From: Candidatus Sericytochromatia bacterium
Lineage (GTDB): Bacteria > Cyanobacteriota > Sericytochromatia > S15B-MN24 > JAQBPE01
DNA length: 64,000 bases
Direction: 5' to 3'
NCBI GenBank assembly: GCA_035285325.1
Contig: JAYKJB010000063.1
Coordinates: 1 to 64,000 of the forward strand
Position numbers and translations under genes: made by a program. Positions within the stretch are counted from its first letter, which is position 1. Every line of letters starts with the position of its first letter. The notes under the pieces were generated by a model. That model ran no database searches. It was given only the letters and a program-made list of their open reading frames with translations, and was not told the origin of the DNA. This document shows, in pieces, positions 38,284 through 44,831 of the stretch.

Positions 38284-38826
38284 TCAGCCCCTCATCCACG
38301 TCAGCAAGTCCTGCGGTTCGGGAAAGAACAGCGCCAGGGCTGAGCCGAGGGCAATCGAGACCCCGTAAGGGAAGGCAGGCGCCGCACTCTGGGTGAGCGC
38401 CGCCTGGGCCTTGCCGCCGGGCAAAATCAGCCCGACGAAGTACCAGTACACGTTGCTGAATAGCCGTTTCAGGGTGCCGTGGCGAATCGCCACAGCCACC
38501 GCAATCAAGCCTCCCGCGCCCGTCACGTAGAGCACGGCGGCGAGGGCGGCGGGCCAGCCGAGCCAGGCACCAACGGCCGCCATCAACTTCACGTCGCCGG
38601 CCCCCATCTGGCCGAGCATGAAGCCCACCAAAAATACCGCACTCCCGCCAAGCAACCCCAACACACTCGACTGAAGCCCCGCGGAGCCCGACATCCAGAC
38701 GTGCAGCAGCAAACCCACCGCGATCGCCGGGAAGGTCAGCCAGTTGAAAATCTTGCGGGACTGCAGGTCCGTGATCATGGCGACGCTGAGGACGCCGACC
38801 AATCCAAATTGCCAGGCGGGTACCAT
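38284..38826 (-). CDS. cpaA: Tad prepilin peptidase CpaA/TadV
   Basis: The 180-aa aspartyl prepilin peptidase has about six membrane helices. The two catalytic aspartates are visible in AMITDLQSRKI and in the GxGD motif QMGAGDVKLMAAVG. It cleaves the leaders of the Flp, TadE and related prepilins. It lacks the N-methyltransferase domain of PilD, as Tad peptidases do. ATG 38826 was chosen for the predicted first membrane segment; no strong ribosome-binding site is seen. It is the first gene after the pilin terminator. Confidence 0.88.
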   Translation of the reverse strand: MVPAWQFGLVGVLSVAMITDLQSRKIFNWLTFPAIAVGLLLHVWMSGSAGLQSSVLGLLGGSAVFLVGFMLGQMGAGDVKLMAAVGAWLGWPAALAAVLYVTGAGGLIAVAVAIRHGTLKRLFSNVYWYFVGLILPGGKAQAALTQSAAPAFPYGVSIALGSALALFFPEPQDLLTWMRG

Positions 38827-38901
38827 CGGCTCTGTCCATGTTCGGGGGGGCGCCGGGGCCGTGCTGCCTTCATGTTCCCGGTCGAGAGGGGCGACAAACG
38901 C

Positions 38902-38926
38902 AAAAGGGCCAGCCTCTGGCTGGCCC
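38902..38926 (-). terminator. Intrinsic terminator after the flp pilin genes
   Basis: On the minus strand, GGGCCAGCC, a 3-nt loop and GGCTGGCCC form a perfect 9-bp stem followed by TTTT. It lies 14 nt after the second flp gene and ahead of cpaA. Partial read-through would give high pilin and low machinery expression. Confidence 0.8.
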
Positions 38927-38939
38927 CGCGAGTCGACGT

Positions 38940-39122
38940 TCAGTTGGTTTTGACGGCAGTGGCTCCCTTGCGCAAAGCGGAGCCAACCTCCATGAAGATA
39001 TTGACCAGATTGGCTTTGACCGTTCCCAGTACCCCGATCAGCGCCACGGAGACGAGGCCGAGGATCAGACCGTACTCGACGAGGCTCTGCCCGTCCTCGT
39101 CCAACCACAATCGGCGCCACAT
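38940..39122 (-). CDS. flp: Flp-type pilin 2
   Basis: The 60-aa prepilin has a short leader with DEDG, then QSLVEYGLILGLVSVALIG; cleavage after Gly leaves Glu at +5 and Tyr at +6, the Flp hallmark. A short polar tail follows the hydrophobic helix. ATG 39122 has GGAGG 9 nt upstream; a GTG one codon earlier is also possible. It is nearly identical to the pilin encoded just upstream in its first 30 mature residues, so it arose by tandem duplication. It is a structural pilus subunit. Confidence 0.92.
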   Translation of the reverse strand: MWRRLWLDEDGQSLVEYGLILGLVSVALIGVLGTVKANLVNIFMEVGSALRKGATAVKTN

Positions 39123-39143
39123 CACAGGGTACCTCCGCGAAGG

Positions 39144-39335
39144 CTACTTGCCGCCCTTGACCGACGTGGCCGCCGTCTTCAAGGACTTCGCCACGGCATC
39201 GAAGATCTTGCCGAGTTCGGTCTTCATGGTGCCGAGCACGGTAATCAGTGCCACGGACACCAGGCCCAGAATCAGCCCGTATTCGACCAGCGATTGGCCT
39301 TCTTCTTCCTTGACCAGTTGCATCAGCATATTCAT
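39144..39335 (-). CDS. flp: Flp-type pilin 1
   Basis: The 63-aa prepilin has EEEG followed by QSLVEYGLILGLVSVALIT, with cleavage after Gly and Glu/Tyr at +5/+6. The C-terminal tail is Lys-rich. GAGGAG lies 9-12 nt before the ATG. It is first of two tandem pilins, and the terminator at 38902 follows the second. The 165-bp gap upstream probably holds the main pilin promoter, though I found no clear -35/-10 pair there. Confidence 0.93.
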   Translation of the reverse strand: MNMLMQLVKEEEGQSLVEYGLILGLVSVALITVLGTMKTELGKIFDAVAKSLKTAATSVKGGK

Positions 39336-39500
39336 CGGAACGATCTCCTCGCTTGACTGACTTGAAACGCTGCAGTGGTGTCGAGCCCCTGCTGAAATGG
39401 TTGTCGCCGTCGGGCCGGCGCGGCTTGCGTTGCACTGGTCAAGCTCGGGTGAAGTTTGGTTTAAGGATGCGCTAAGGTGCTGTCGCCGGAGGCGCCCCGC

Positions 39501-39680
39501 TCACGGCGCGCGCCACTGCTTGAGGCTTTCGTGCTGGCTCTGGAAGGCGGCGGCTTGCAGGCCCTTCAGCGTGGCGGCGGCCCCGAACAGGCACAGGACG
39601 AATACCGCGGTGATCAAGCCGTACTCCACCGCAGTGGAGCCGCTCTCGCGCGTCAGCAAGCGTTGCACGGCCCCGATCAC
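39501..39680 (-). CDS. Third Flp-like prepilin
   Basis: The 59-aa product starts at GTG, which overlaps the stop of the lipoprotein gene (GTGA). It has a basic leader ending RESG, then STAVEYGLITAVFVLCLFG: the cleavage Gly with Glu at +5 and Tyr at +6 is intact, followed by a hydrophobic helix. The tail is Gln/Ser-rich and differs from pilins 1 and 2. It carries one Cys in the helix. Sequence divergence and separate position suggest a minor or specialised pilin rather than the main subunit. Confidence 0.8.
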   Translation of the reverse strand: MIGAVQRLLTRESGSTAVEYGLITAVFVLCLFGAAATLKGLQAAAFQSQHESLKQWRAP

Positions 39681-40249
39681 TTGCTGCCGGGGTTGCCGCT
39701 GAAGTAGATCGGCACGAAGGCCTGGAGGGTGATCGGGAAATTGGCATCGTCCAGGCCGGTGAAGGTGGTGTCGGCCGTGACCAGAGGCGCATTGCCCTCC
39801 GGTTGGCTGGTGTCGAGGCCGAATTGCTCCACGTGCCGGGTCAGCACCGGCAATTCGATCTCGGTCTTGCCTGGCTCAATGAACAGCCCGAGCTGGCTCT
39901 GGTCCATCTTGCCGCCGGCGGGGGGGGCGGGATAGGTGGAGGCTTCCACCCGAAAGGACAGGCCGAACGACACGCCCGGCAGGCGATCGGGGCTCGCCGG
40001 TTTGCCGCTGCCGAGGAGGTACTTCACCGAGACCGAGTTGAACAAGGCACCGATGCTGCCTGGTTCGCCCTGGAACCGAACGACCGGGTTTTCGGTCTTG
40101 ATATCCCGGACACCCGCCGTGTTGGGAGGCTCGTAGATGACCTTGCCTGGCTTGACGGAGGCCACGTACAGGCTGGCAGGCAGGTTGGTGTACCACCCAC
40201 AGCCTGCGAGGAGAGGCAGCAACAAGATCCCGACGAGATGGTGACGCAC
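39677..40249 (-). CDS. Tad-associated lipoprotein of unknown function
   Basis: The 190-aa product is a lipoprotein: GTG start, short basic N terminus, hydrophobic segment and lipobox LLAGC at about residues 13-17. GGAGG lies 9 nt before this GTG; a second, stronger AAAGGAGGTG lies about 30 nt upstream. The mature part is strand-rich with no recognised domain. Translation is coupled to the third pilin. It could play the part of TadD-like or pilotin lipoproteins in the Tad locus, but shows no TPR repeats, so this is only context. Confidence 0.7.
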   Translation of the reverse strand: MRHHLVGILLLPLLAGCGWYTNLPASLYVASVKPGKVIYEPPNTAGVRDIKTENPVVRFQGEPGSIGALFNSVSVKYLLGSGKPASPDRLPGVSFGLSFRVEASTYPAPPAGGKMDQSQLGLFIEPGKTEIELPVLTRHVEQFGLDTSQPEGNAPLVTADTTFTGLDDANFPITLQAFVPIYFSGNPGSK

Positions 40250-40354
40250 CGAGGAACCCCTCCGGCCAAGATGAACACCTCCTTTGTACCCAGGGGCCCC
40301 GGGATGCCCTCTCGTCCTGGACCCCCTGCTGCCAGCGCTGCGCATTGAACGGCC

Positions 40355-40384
40355 TTGTCAGGACTGGAACATGTGTTCTATACT
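40355..40384 (+). promoter_or_regulatory. lexA promoter with an embedded SOS operator
   Basis: TTGTCA (40355-40360) and TATACT (40379-40384) are separated by 18 bp. Between them lies GAACATGTGTTC (40367-40378), a perfect GAACNNNNGTTC LexA box of the Gram-positive/cyanobacterial type. A repressor bound there would cover the spacer and block polymerase, so lexA should be autoregulated. Confidence 0.88.
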
Positions 40385-40409
40385 TCGCGCAGCGGAGGAG
40401 GTATCAGCC

Positions 40410-41066
40410 ATGACGTTTCAGGATGCCGGGGTGCCAGCAGAGGGCGAGGGCAGCCTCGCGCGTGCCAACCGCCAGGATGAGGTCCACGCCTTCATTGTCG
40501 CCCACGTGGCCCAGAACGGATACGCGCCCTCGATCCGGGAGATCTGCACGGCGCTGGGTTTGCGATCGACCTCCACGGTCCACTACCATCTCACGGCCTT
40601 GGCCAAGCGCGGCTTGATCCAGTGGGAGGGGGGCAAGAACCGCGCGATTCGCTTGACCGGACAGGGCGGGGGGGGCAGTTCCTCACGTTCGCGAGGCCTT
40701 CCCGTGGTCGGGCGCATCGCCGCCGGCCGGCCGATCGAGGCGATCGCCGATGCGCCGGAGCATCTCGACCTCGAGACCGAATTCAGCGGGCCTGACGTCT
40801 ACGTGTTGCGCGTCAAGGGTGATTCGATGATCGAGGATCACATTCAGGATGGCGACTACGTGATCATTCAGCGACAGGACACCGCGCGCGACGGAGACAT
40901 CGTGGTGGCCTTGCTCGACGATGGGGAAGCGACGCTCAAACGTTTTTATCGGGAACGCGGTGGACGCATTCGCTTGCAGCCAGCCAACAGCGCAATGTCC
41001 CCCCTTTTTGTGGAACGGGTGCTGGTGCAAGGCAAGATGATCGGCCTGCTGCGCAAGGCGGTCTGA
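40410..41066 (+). CDS. lexA: LexA repressor
   Basis: The 218-aa SOS repressor has an N-terminal winged helix (about 18-80; GYAPSIREICTALGLRSTST is the recognition region), the Ala-Gly autocleavage site in GRIAAGRPIEA, and the Ser-Lys dyad (Ser in KGDSMIEDHI, Lys in GEATLKRF). ATG 40410 has GGAGGAGG 8-12 nt upstream. The operator in its promoter has the same type that this class of LexA binds. It is divergent from the Tad locus and converges on the pqqD cassette. Confidence 0.95.
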   Translation: MTFQDAGVPAEGEGSLARANRQDEVHAFIVAHVAQNGYAPSIREICTALGLRSTSTVHYHLTALAKRGLIQWEGGKNRAIRLTGQGGGGSSSRSRGLPVVGRIAAGRPIEAIADAPEHLDLETEFSGPDVYVLRVKGDSMIEDHIQDGDYVIIQRQDTARDGDIVVALLDDGEATLKRFYRERGGRIRLQPANSAMSPLFVERVLVQGKMIGLLRKAV

Positions 41067-41130
41067 GCGCGCGGGGCTATGACGCCCCCACGTGCGGGGG
41101 GACTGGGGGAGACCGCAGCCAAGTCTGCTT

Positions 41131-41433
41131 TCAGGCCACCCTTTGCAGGATCTGCTTGTCCAGGAATTCCTGCAGCAGCGCCAGCACGTCGGTCTCTGCC
41201 TCTTCCTGCGCCACCTCGTATTCCTCAGCCAGGCGCGCGGCCACCTCTCGCGCGCTGCCGCATTCTGAAAGCAACTCCCATACCCGGGTGCCCACCTGGT
41301 TCAGGGTGTGCAGCACGCTGTCATGCGGCGTCAGGATGAGGGTTTCGCCGTTGACCACGCGGGCGGCAATGCGAGGGTTCAGAGGGGGAAGGACCGCCTC
41401 GGCGGTCAAACTTGCTGGGTGATCGTGTCCCAA
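41131..41433 (-). CDS. PqqD-type RiPP recognition protein
   Basis: The 100-aa protein is of the PqqD family (RiPP recognition element). It shows strand VNGETLILTPHDSVLHTLNQ, the conserved turn VGTRVWELL and the helices REVAARLAEEY and DVLALLQEFLDKQIL. PqqD-like domains bind the leader of a precursor peptide and present it to a modifying enzyme. TTG start with GAGG 8 nt upstream, inside the kinase-like gene that it overlaps by 28 nt. No PQQ genes are present. It is the last gene of the three-gene cassette. Confidence 0.85.
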   Translation of the reverse strand: MGHDHPASLTAEAVLPPLNPRIAARVVNGETLILTPHDSVLHTLNQVGTRVWELLSECGSAREVAARLAEEYEVAQEEAETDVLALLQEFLDKQILQRVA

Positions 41434-42242
41434 ACCGATTCCTCAAGCGCAAAATGCAGTTCGCGCACCGGGACCTGCTCCACGAGGCGCTGAGCGATCT
41501 CCAAAGACCGCGCGAGACCCTTCGGAGATTGGTCGTAATATACGGTGGATTCGAGAATTTCGCGAATCGCCGCGGGCGGCGTCAGCGGGGAAACGCGATG
41601 CTGCGTGGCCTTGCGTAAACGGTACAAGGCGGCCAGTGGACGCGTGCCCGGCAGGCTGGAGCCCCACGCACCGAAAAAGGGGGTGCTGTGGAGTTCTGGT
41701 TCAGGACCATCCAGTCTCACCGCCACCAGTTCATCGCACAACACGTCATATCGGGCCGAAGACAAGCCACAGAGCGTGGTCTTGCCGCTGCCGGACGGAC
41801 CAAAAAAGACGCTCCCGCAGGCGTTGGGCCCGGCAATGCCTGCGGCGTGCATCATCACGCCGCCCTGCTGCGTCAGCAACTGGCTGATTTGCAGGCGCAA
41901 CAAGCCGTCGATCGCCATCGGGAAAATGGCATCGGGGCTGGCTGATTGGCTGGAGGGGTCCAAGACGCGCAGCTTGGCGGAGCCGTCGCTGGAGAGGGTT
42001 CCGTGATACTGGTCATGGCACAGGTGGGTTCCGGCGTCATCTTGAAAGATCAGCGGTTCACCGACTTCGGGGAGTTCCCCGGTCAAGGTCAACGCCACCG
42101 TCAAGCGGGCATCAGCCGGCCGATCGCAAAGAAAAGCACCGAGTCTCGGCAGGAGGGGGGGCCACCAGGCCGGGTCCGGCAGATCCAGTTCGATCGCGAA
42201 CCCGGCGATGGCAAGCTTGAGGTGGCCCTGGGCTGAGTTCAA
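41406..42242 (-). CDS. HPr-kinase-like protein of a peptide-modification cassette
   Basis: The 278-aa protein has the P-loop kinase fold of HPr kinase C-terminal domains: a conserved His before the P-loop (MMHAAGI), Walker A SVFFGPSGSGKTTLCGL (about 145-160), and the acidic site in YDVLCDELVAVRL. The N-terminal 120 residues are family-specific. It lacks the full HPrK/P signature motif, so it is not a PTS regulator; such homologues occur next to PqqD in RiPP loci, and one in lasso-peptide clusters phosphorylates the precursor. I chose TTG 42242 because it overlaps the stop of the precursor-like gene (TTGA). A GTG at 42299 would read through that gene. Confidence 0.78.
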   Translation of the reverse strand: MNSAQGHLKLAIAGFAIELDLPDPAWWPPLLPRLGAFLCDRPADARLTVALTLTGELPEVGEPLIFQDDAGTHLCHDQYHGTLSSDGSAKLRVLDPSSQSASPDAIFPMAIDGLLRLQISQLLTQQGGVMMHAAGIAGPNACGSVFFGPSGSGKTTLCGLSSARYDVLCDELVAVRLDGPEPELHSTPFFGAWGSSLPGTRPLAALYRLRKATQHRVSPLTPPAAIREILESTVYYDQSPKGLARSLEIAQRLVEQVPVRELHFALEESVWDTITQQV

Positions 42243-42388
42243 CTGCGCGCTCGGGCCACGTTGAAGGCACAGGCCGGCGAGCCGGGGACCTTCAAGCACG
42301 CCAACGAGACCTCGAAGACCCGATGGGATTCGAGGCGCGGTTTCTCGTAGGGCTTCTTGGGTTCGGGCGACTCGGAGGGAGGGCGCAA
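42239..42388 (-). CDS. Precursor-like peptide with YxxP leader motif
   Basis: The 49-aa peptide starts at TTG with GAGG 5 nt before it. A Pro/Ser/Glu-rich N terminus leads to KKPYEKPRLESH, which holds a YxxP motif (Y14-P17) like the one that RiPP recognition elements bind in lasso-peptide leaders. FEVSLAC follows, then a 17-residue end with two cysteines (C31, C40), one Gly-Ser-Pro turn, and a C-terminal serine. Its TGA overlaps the start of the kinase-like gene. Coding is supported by position, the ribosome-binding site, coupling and motif, not by homology I can test. Confidence 0.6.
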   Translation of the reverse strand: MRPPSESPEPKKPYEKPRLESHRVFEVSLACLKVPGSPACAFNVARARS

Positions 42389-42415
42389 GGGAGCCTCAAA
42401 TAGCGGGCTGAAACG

Positions 42416-44374
42416 TCAGCTACCGGACATTCCAAACGAGGAGAGCCCCAGCAACGATGCGCTTGAGTTCGGCACCGGCAGTGCGGTTGCGATCGCCGGC
42501 CGCGGCTGGGGTCTCGGGGGACGAACGTCGTTGGCGAAGTCCATCACCTCACGGTTCTGTTGCGGCATGCCGTCCGGCAGGCGGTCCGCCAGGCCTTCGG
42601 CGGTCTGTTGCAGGGCGTCGGATTGTCGCGCGACCCGTTCTCGGATCTGCTCCACGCTGATGCGGTCCAAGGTCAGGGTCTGCTGTCGCACCTGCAACCG
42701 TGAAATTTCGGCCCGCACCCGTACCTCTTGGGTGCTGGCACGGGCTTCGCCGATCGATGACTCCAGTGCCTGCGCCACCCGAGCGCCTGCGTTCAGCATG
42801 GCCTCGCCATTGGGGCTGGTGACGGACTGCGCCACCTGGTTGACCTGGTCCGGATTCGATTCGGTCAGCGTTTGCAAGCGTTGCTGGTCCAGTTGGACCT
42901 GCCCGTTGTTGCGACTGAAACCCAGGTCACCCAGGGTGGTCACACTGCCGTCCGTAGAACGAGAGAAGTTGCTATTCAGCGCCGATTGGAGGTCATTGAG
43001 TATTTCTTCGGTTTCCGGCTGGCCCGTGGTGCCGCGACGAGACTCGATCGCGGTCAGCGCGCGATTGATCCCGTTGGCGTAATCTTGCAAGTCGCGGGTC
43101 AGGGCCCCGTTGACCTCCGCGGGCGGCGTCACCTCGATGCCCAATCCGCTCGACAAATTCCCCTCGCGATCTTCAATTCGCAGAGGTTGCCCGTTGGTGC
43201 TTTCTACATTGATGCGACGTTCGCGGGGGTCCAGCGATGCACGCGCACCGGTTCCGGGAGCGGAGATGCCCGAGAGCACATCATTGAGGGTCTGATCGGC
43301 CCGGAAATTCAAGGTTTGTCCGTTCACGTCGATCTGAAAGCGCCCCGCCGAGGCTTGCAGGTTCAACGCGCCGCCGAGGCTCTGCAACGTGGCGTCACCC
43401 AGCGCGTTGCCGGCCTCCGCTTGCGCCGGTTGTTCCAAGGCTTCCCGCGCGCGAGGGCTGCCCGCGTCATCGTTCGAGCGGGAACTCTCTTCCGGGGTCT
43501 CGGCGCGCTCCGTCCTCGTCACCTGGCCTGACATGTCAGGCGAGACGGACGTGGTGGTGTTGGTCGACGAATTCAGACGAGGGTTGATTGACGCCCCTTC
43601 ACGCTGAGGGGCAGGATCGCTGGACGGTGCGGTGGCCCGTTCTTCCGTGCGCTGCCGCTGGATGGTGTCTGGCTGGGTGGCCCCCCCGGAAGCGGCAGTG
43701 TCCGGAGCGACTCCCGTGCCAGACGGCGATTGCTCGGCGCTGCGCGGGCTATCCGGCGTGATGGTCGCGGGCGGATTGAGTGAGGTGCCCCCAGCAGGAC
43801 CGGAGGCAACCGAGGTCGGCGAAGCGGATGACGCAGCCGTCGGAGCACTCGCGGTGTTGGTTGTCGAGGGCGTCGACGAATTGCTGGCCGAGAAACTGAC
43901 CGACACGGGGGACAAGCTTGGGGAGGGAGCGGTCACACCGTTGGTGGGACTGGTGGCCGCCGCATTGGACAACGAGTTGCTGACGTCCGCTCCGCTGGAC
44001 ATGGACGAGGACACGCTCGTCAGACCGACGCTCTGTAGCGCGGTGCTCGACACGGAAGTCTGCGAGGAGGAGCGGAATTGCGCGCCGGACGCGAGCGTGG
44101 AGTCGCTCAAGTTGGCCCGCAAATCCCGAAAGGCTGCATCCAAATCTTGGGCCAGCGGCGATTCCGGCGCACGCGAAGGGGACGAGGCGGGGGCACGCGT
44201 GGGTGACGTGGTCGCATCCGGCCGCGGTGCGGCCGTGGGCGAATCACCAGACGGTGGCGCCATTTCCGGCCGTCTGGGACTGACGCCGTTCAGACCACTC
44301 GAAATATTTGTGTTCCGAGGCTCAAGTGGCTCGAAATTGATCCGATTGGTGGAAGGCGTACTTGAAACTTGCAT
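42416..44374 (-). CDS. FliD-like protein with a long Ser/Thr-rich region
   Basis: The 652-aa product has no signal peptide. Residues 25-300 are Ser/Thr/Pro/Ala-rich and surely disordered. At about 345-415 lies a flagellin/hook-like domain (FQIDVNGQTLNFRADQTL, then NVLSGI-type and IEDREGNLSSGLGI segments) resembling the FliD N-terminal core. The C-terminal half is helical with a FliD_C-type motif (LGDLGFSRNNGQVQLD, QRLQTLTESNPDQVNQV) and a coiled coil. FliD caps flagellar filaments. No other flagellar gene is in the window. ATG 44374 has GGATGG 7 nt upstream. A flagellar-like or surface protein is my best call. Confidence 0.65.
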   Translation of the reverse strand: MQVSSTPSTNRINFEPLEPRNTNISSGLNGVSPRRPEMAPPSGDSPTAAPRPDATTSPTRAPASSPSRAPESPLAQDLDAAFRDLRANLSDSTLASGAQFRSSSQTSVSSTALQSVGLTSVSSSMSSGADVSNSLSNAAATSPTNGVTAPSPSLSPVSVSFSASNSSTPSTTNTASAPTAASSASPTSVASGPAGGTSLNPPATITPDSPRSAEQSPSGTGVAPDTAASGGATQPDTIQRQRTEERATAPSSDPAPQREGASINPRLNSSTNTTTSVSPDMSGQVTRTERAETPEESSRSNDDAGSPRAREALEQPAQAEAGNALGDATLQSLGGALNLQASAGRFQIDVNGQTLNFRADQTLNDVLSGISAPGTGARASLDPRERRINVESTNGQPLRIEDREGNLSSGLGIEVTPPAEVNGALTRDLQDYANGINRALTAIESRRGTTGQPETEEILNDLQSALNSNFSRSTDGSVTTLGDLGFSRNNGQVQLDQQRLQTLTESNPDQVNQVAQSVTSPNGEAMLNAGARVAQALESSIGEARASTQEVRVRAEISRLQVRQQTLTLDRISVEQIRERVARQSDALQQTAEGLADRLPDGMPQQNREVMDFANDVRPPRPQPRPAIATALPVPNSSASLLGLSSFGMSGS

Positions 44375-44540
44375 CGGGATCCATCCTTTCCTACAAACGG
44401 AACGACCTGGCTGGTCGCCCTGCGTGGACGGCGCACCGAGGATCCATCCTCGGGCTTTGAATCGAAGCCTTCGTCGTCCTGAGAAAGCTTCGGCGGGGTA
44501 GTCCCTACCGTCTCTGATTAAGAGGACACTTTCCACTATA
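44375..44540 (-). promoter_or_regulatory. Long structured leader and -10 box of the FliD-like gene
   Basis: TATAGT on the minus strand (44540-44535) is followed by about 150 nt of untranslated leader. It contains a perfect 8-bp palindromic stem, CCGAGGAT/ATCCTCGG (44436-44453), and a CGAAGC/GCTTCG pairing. Such a leader suggests post-transcriptional control. I could not match it to a known riboswitch. Confidence 0.45.
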
Positions 44541-44831
44541 CCCGATCTCGGGCGTGTGAATCACTTCCTCCCTGAAAAGATCGAATGGCTGCGCCCTCGG
44601 GACCACCCCCGGGGGTGCTGTTTTCTTGGTGGCCACGATCTGCGCTGATTTCGCTTGTGCTGATCAGGGGAGACTGGCTGGTCTGTGATCGGGCGCACAG
44701 GCGTTTGGCTCCGATCCGCTTAAGAGGCTTTTTCTGTAAGCTTAACGTCAGTTTGAAATCCTCACGGCGGATAACCTCCCCAGGTGCTTCGCACAGTTTT
44801 TTAACAGGGCTTTCCGAAGGAAACCGCCATC
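44541..44831 (+). other. Intergenic region with a 14-bp palindrome
   Basis: This divergent gap has no coding potential that I can support. It holds a perfect palindrome CACCCCCGGGGGTG (44604-44617), followed by a T-rich stretch. It could be an operator for either neighbour. An AT-rich stretch at 44725-44760 may hold the promoter for the lipoprotein gene. Confidence 0.4.

Noticed and set aside
41067-41130. Intrinsic terminator between lexA and the cassette
   Set aside because: CCCCC and GGGGG can pair, but the stem is 5 bp and no U-tract follows on either strand.
41131-42388. A PQQ biosynthesis or complete lasso-peptide cluster
   Set aside because: No PqqA/B/C/E, asparagine-synthetase-like cyclase or transglutaminase-like protease is encoded near the PqqD gene.
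44375-44534. Cyclic-di-GMP (GEMM) riboswitch in the leader of the FliD-like gene
   Set aside because: A CAAAGCC string and two stems look suggestive, but the GGCAAACC core and GNRA loop of GEMM are missing.
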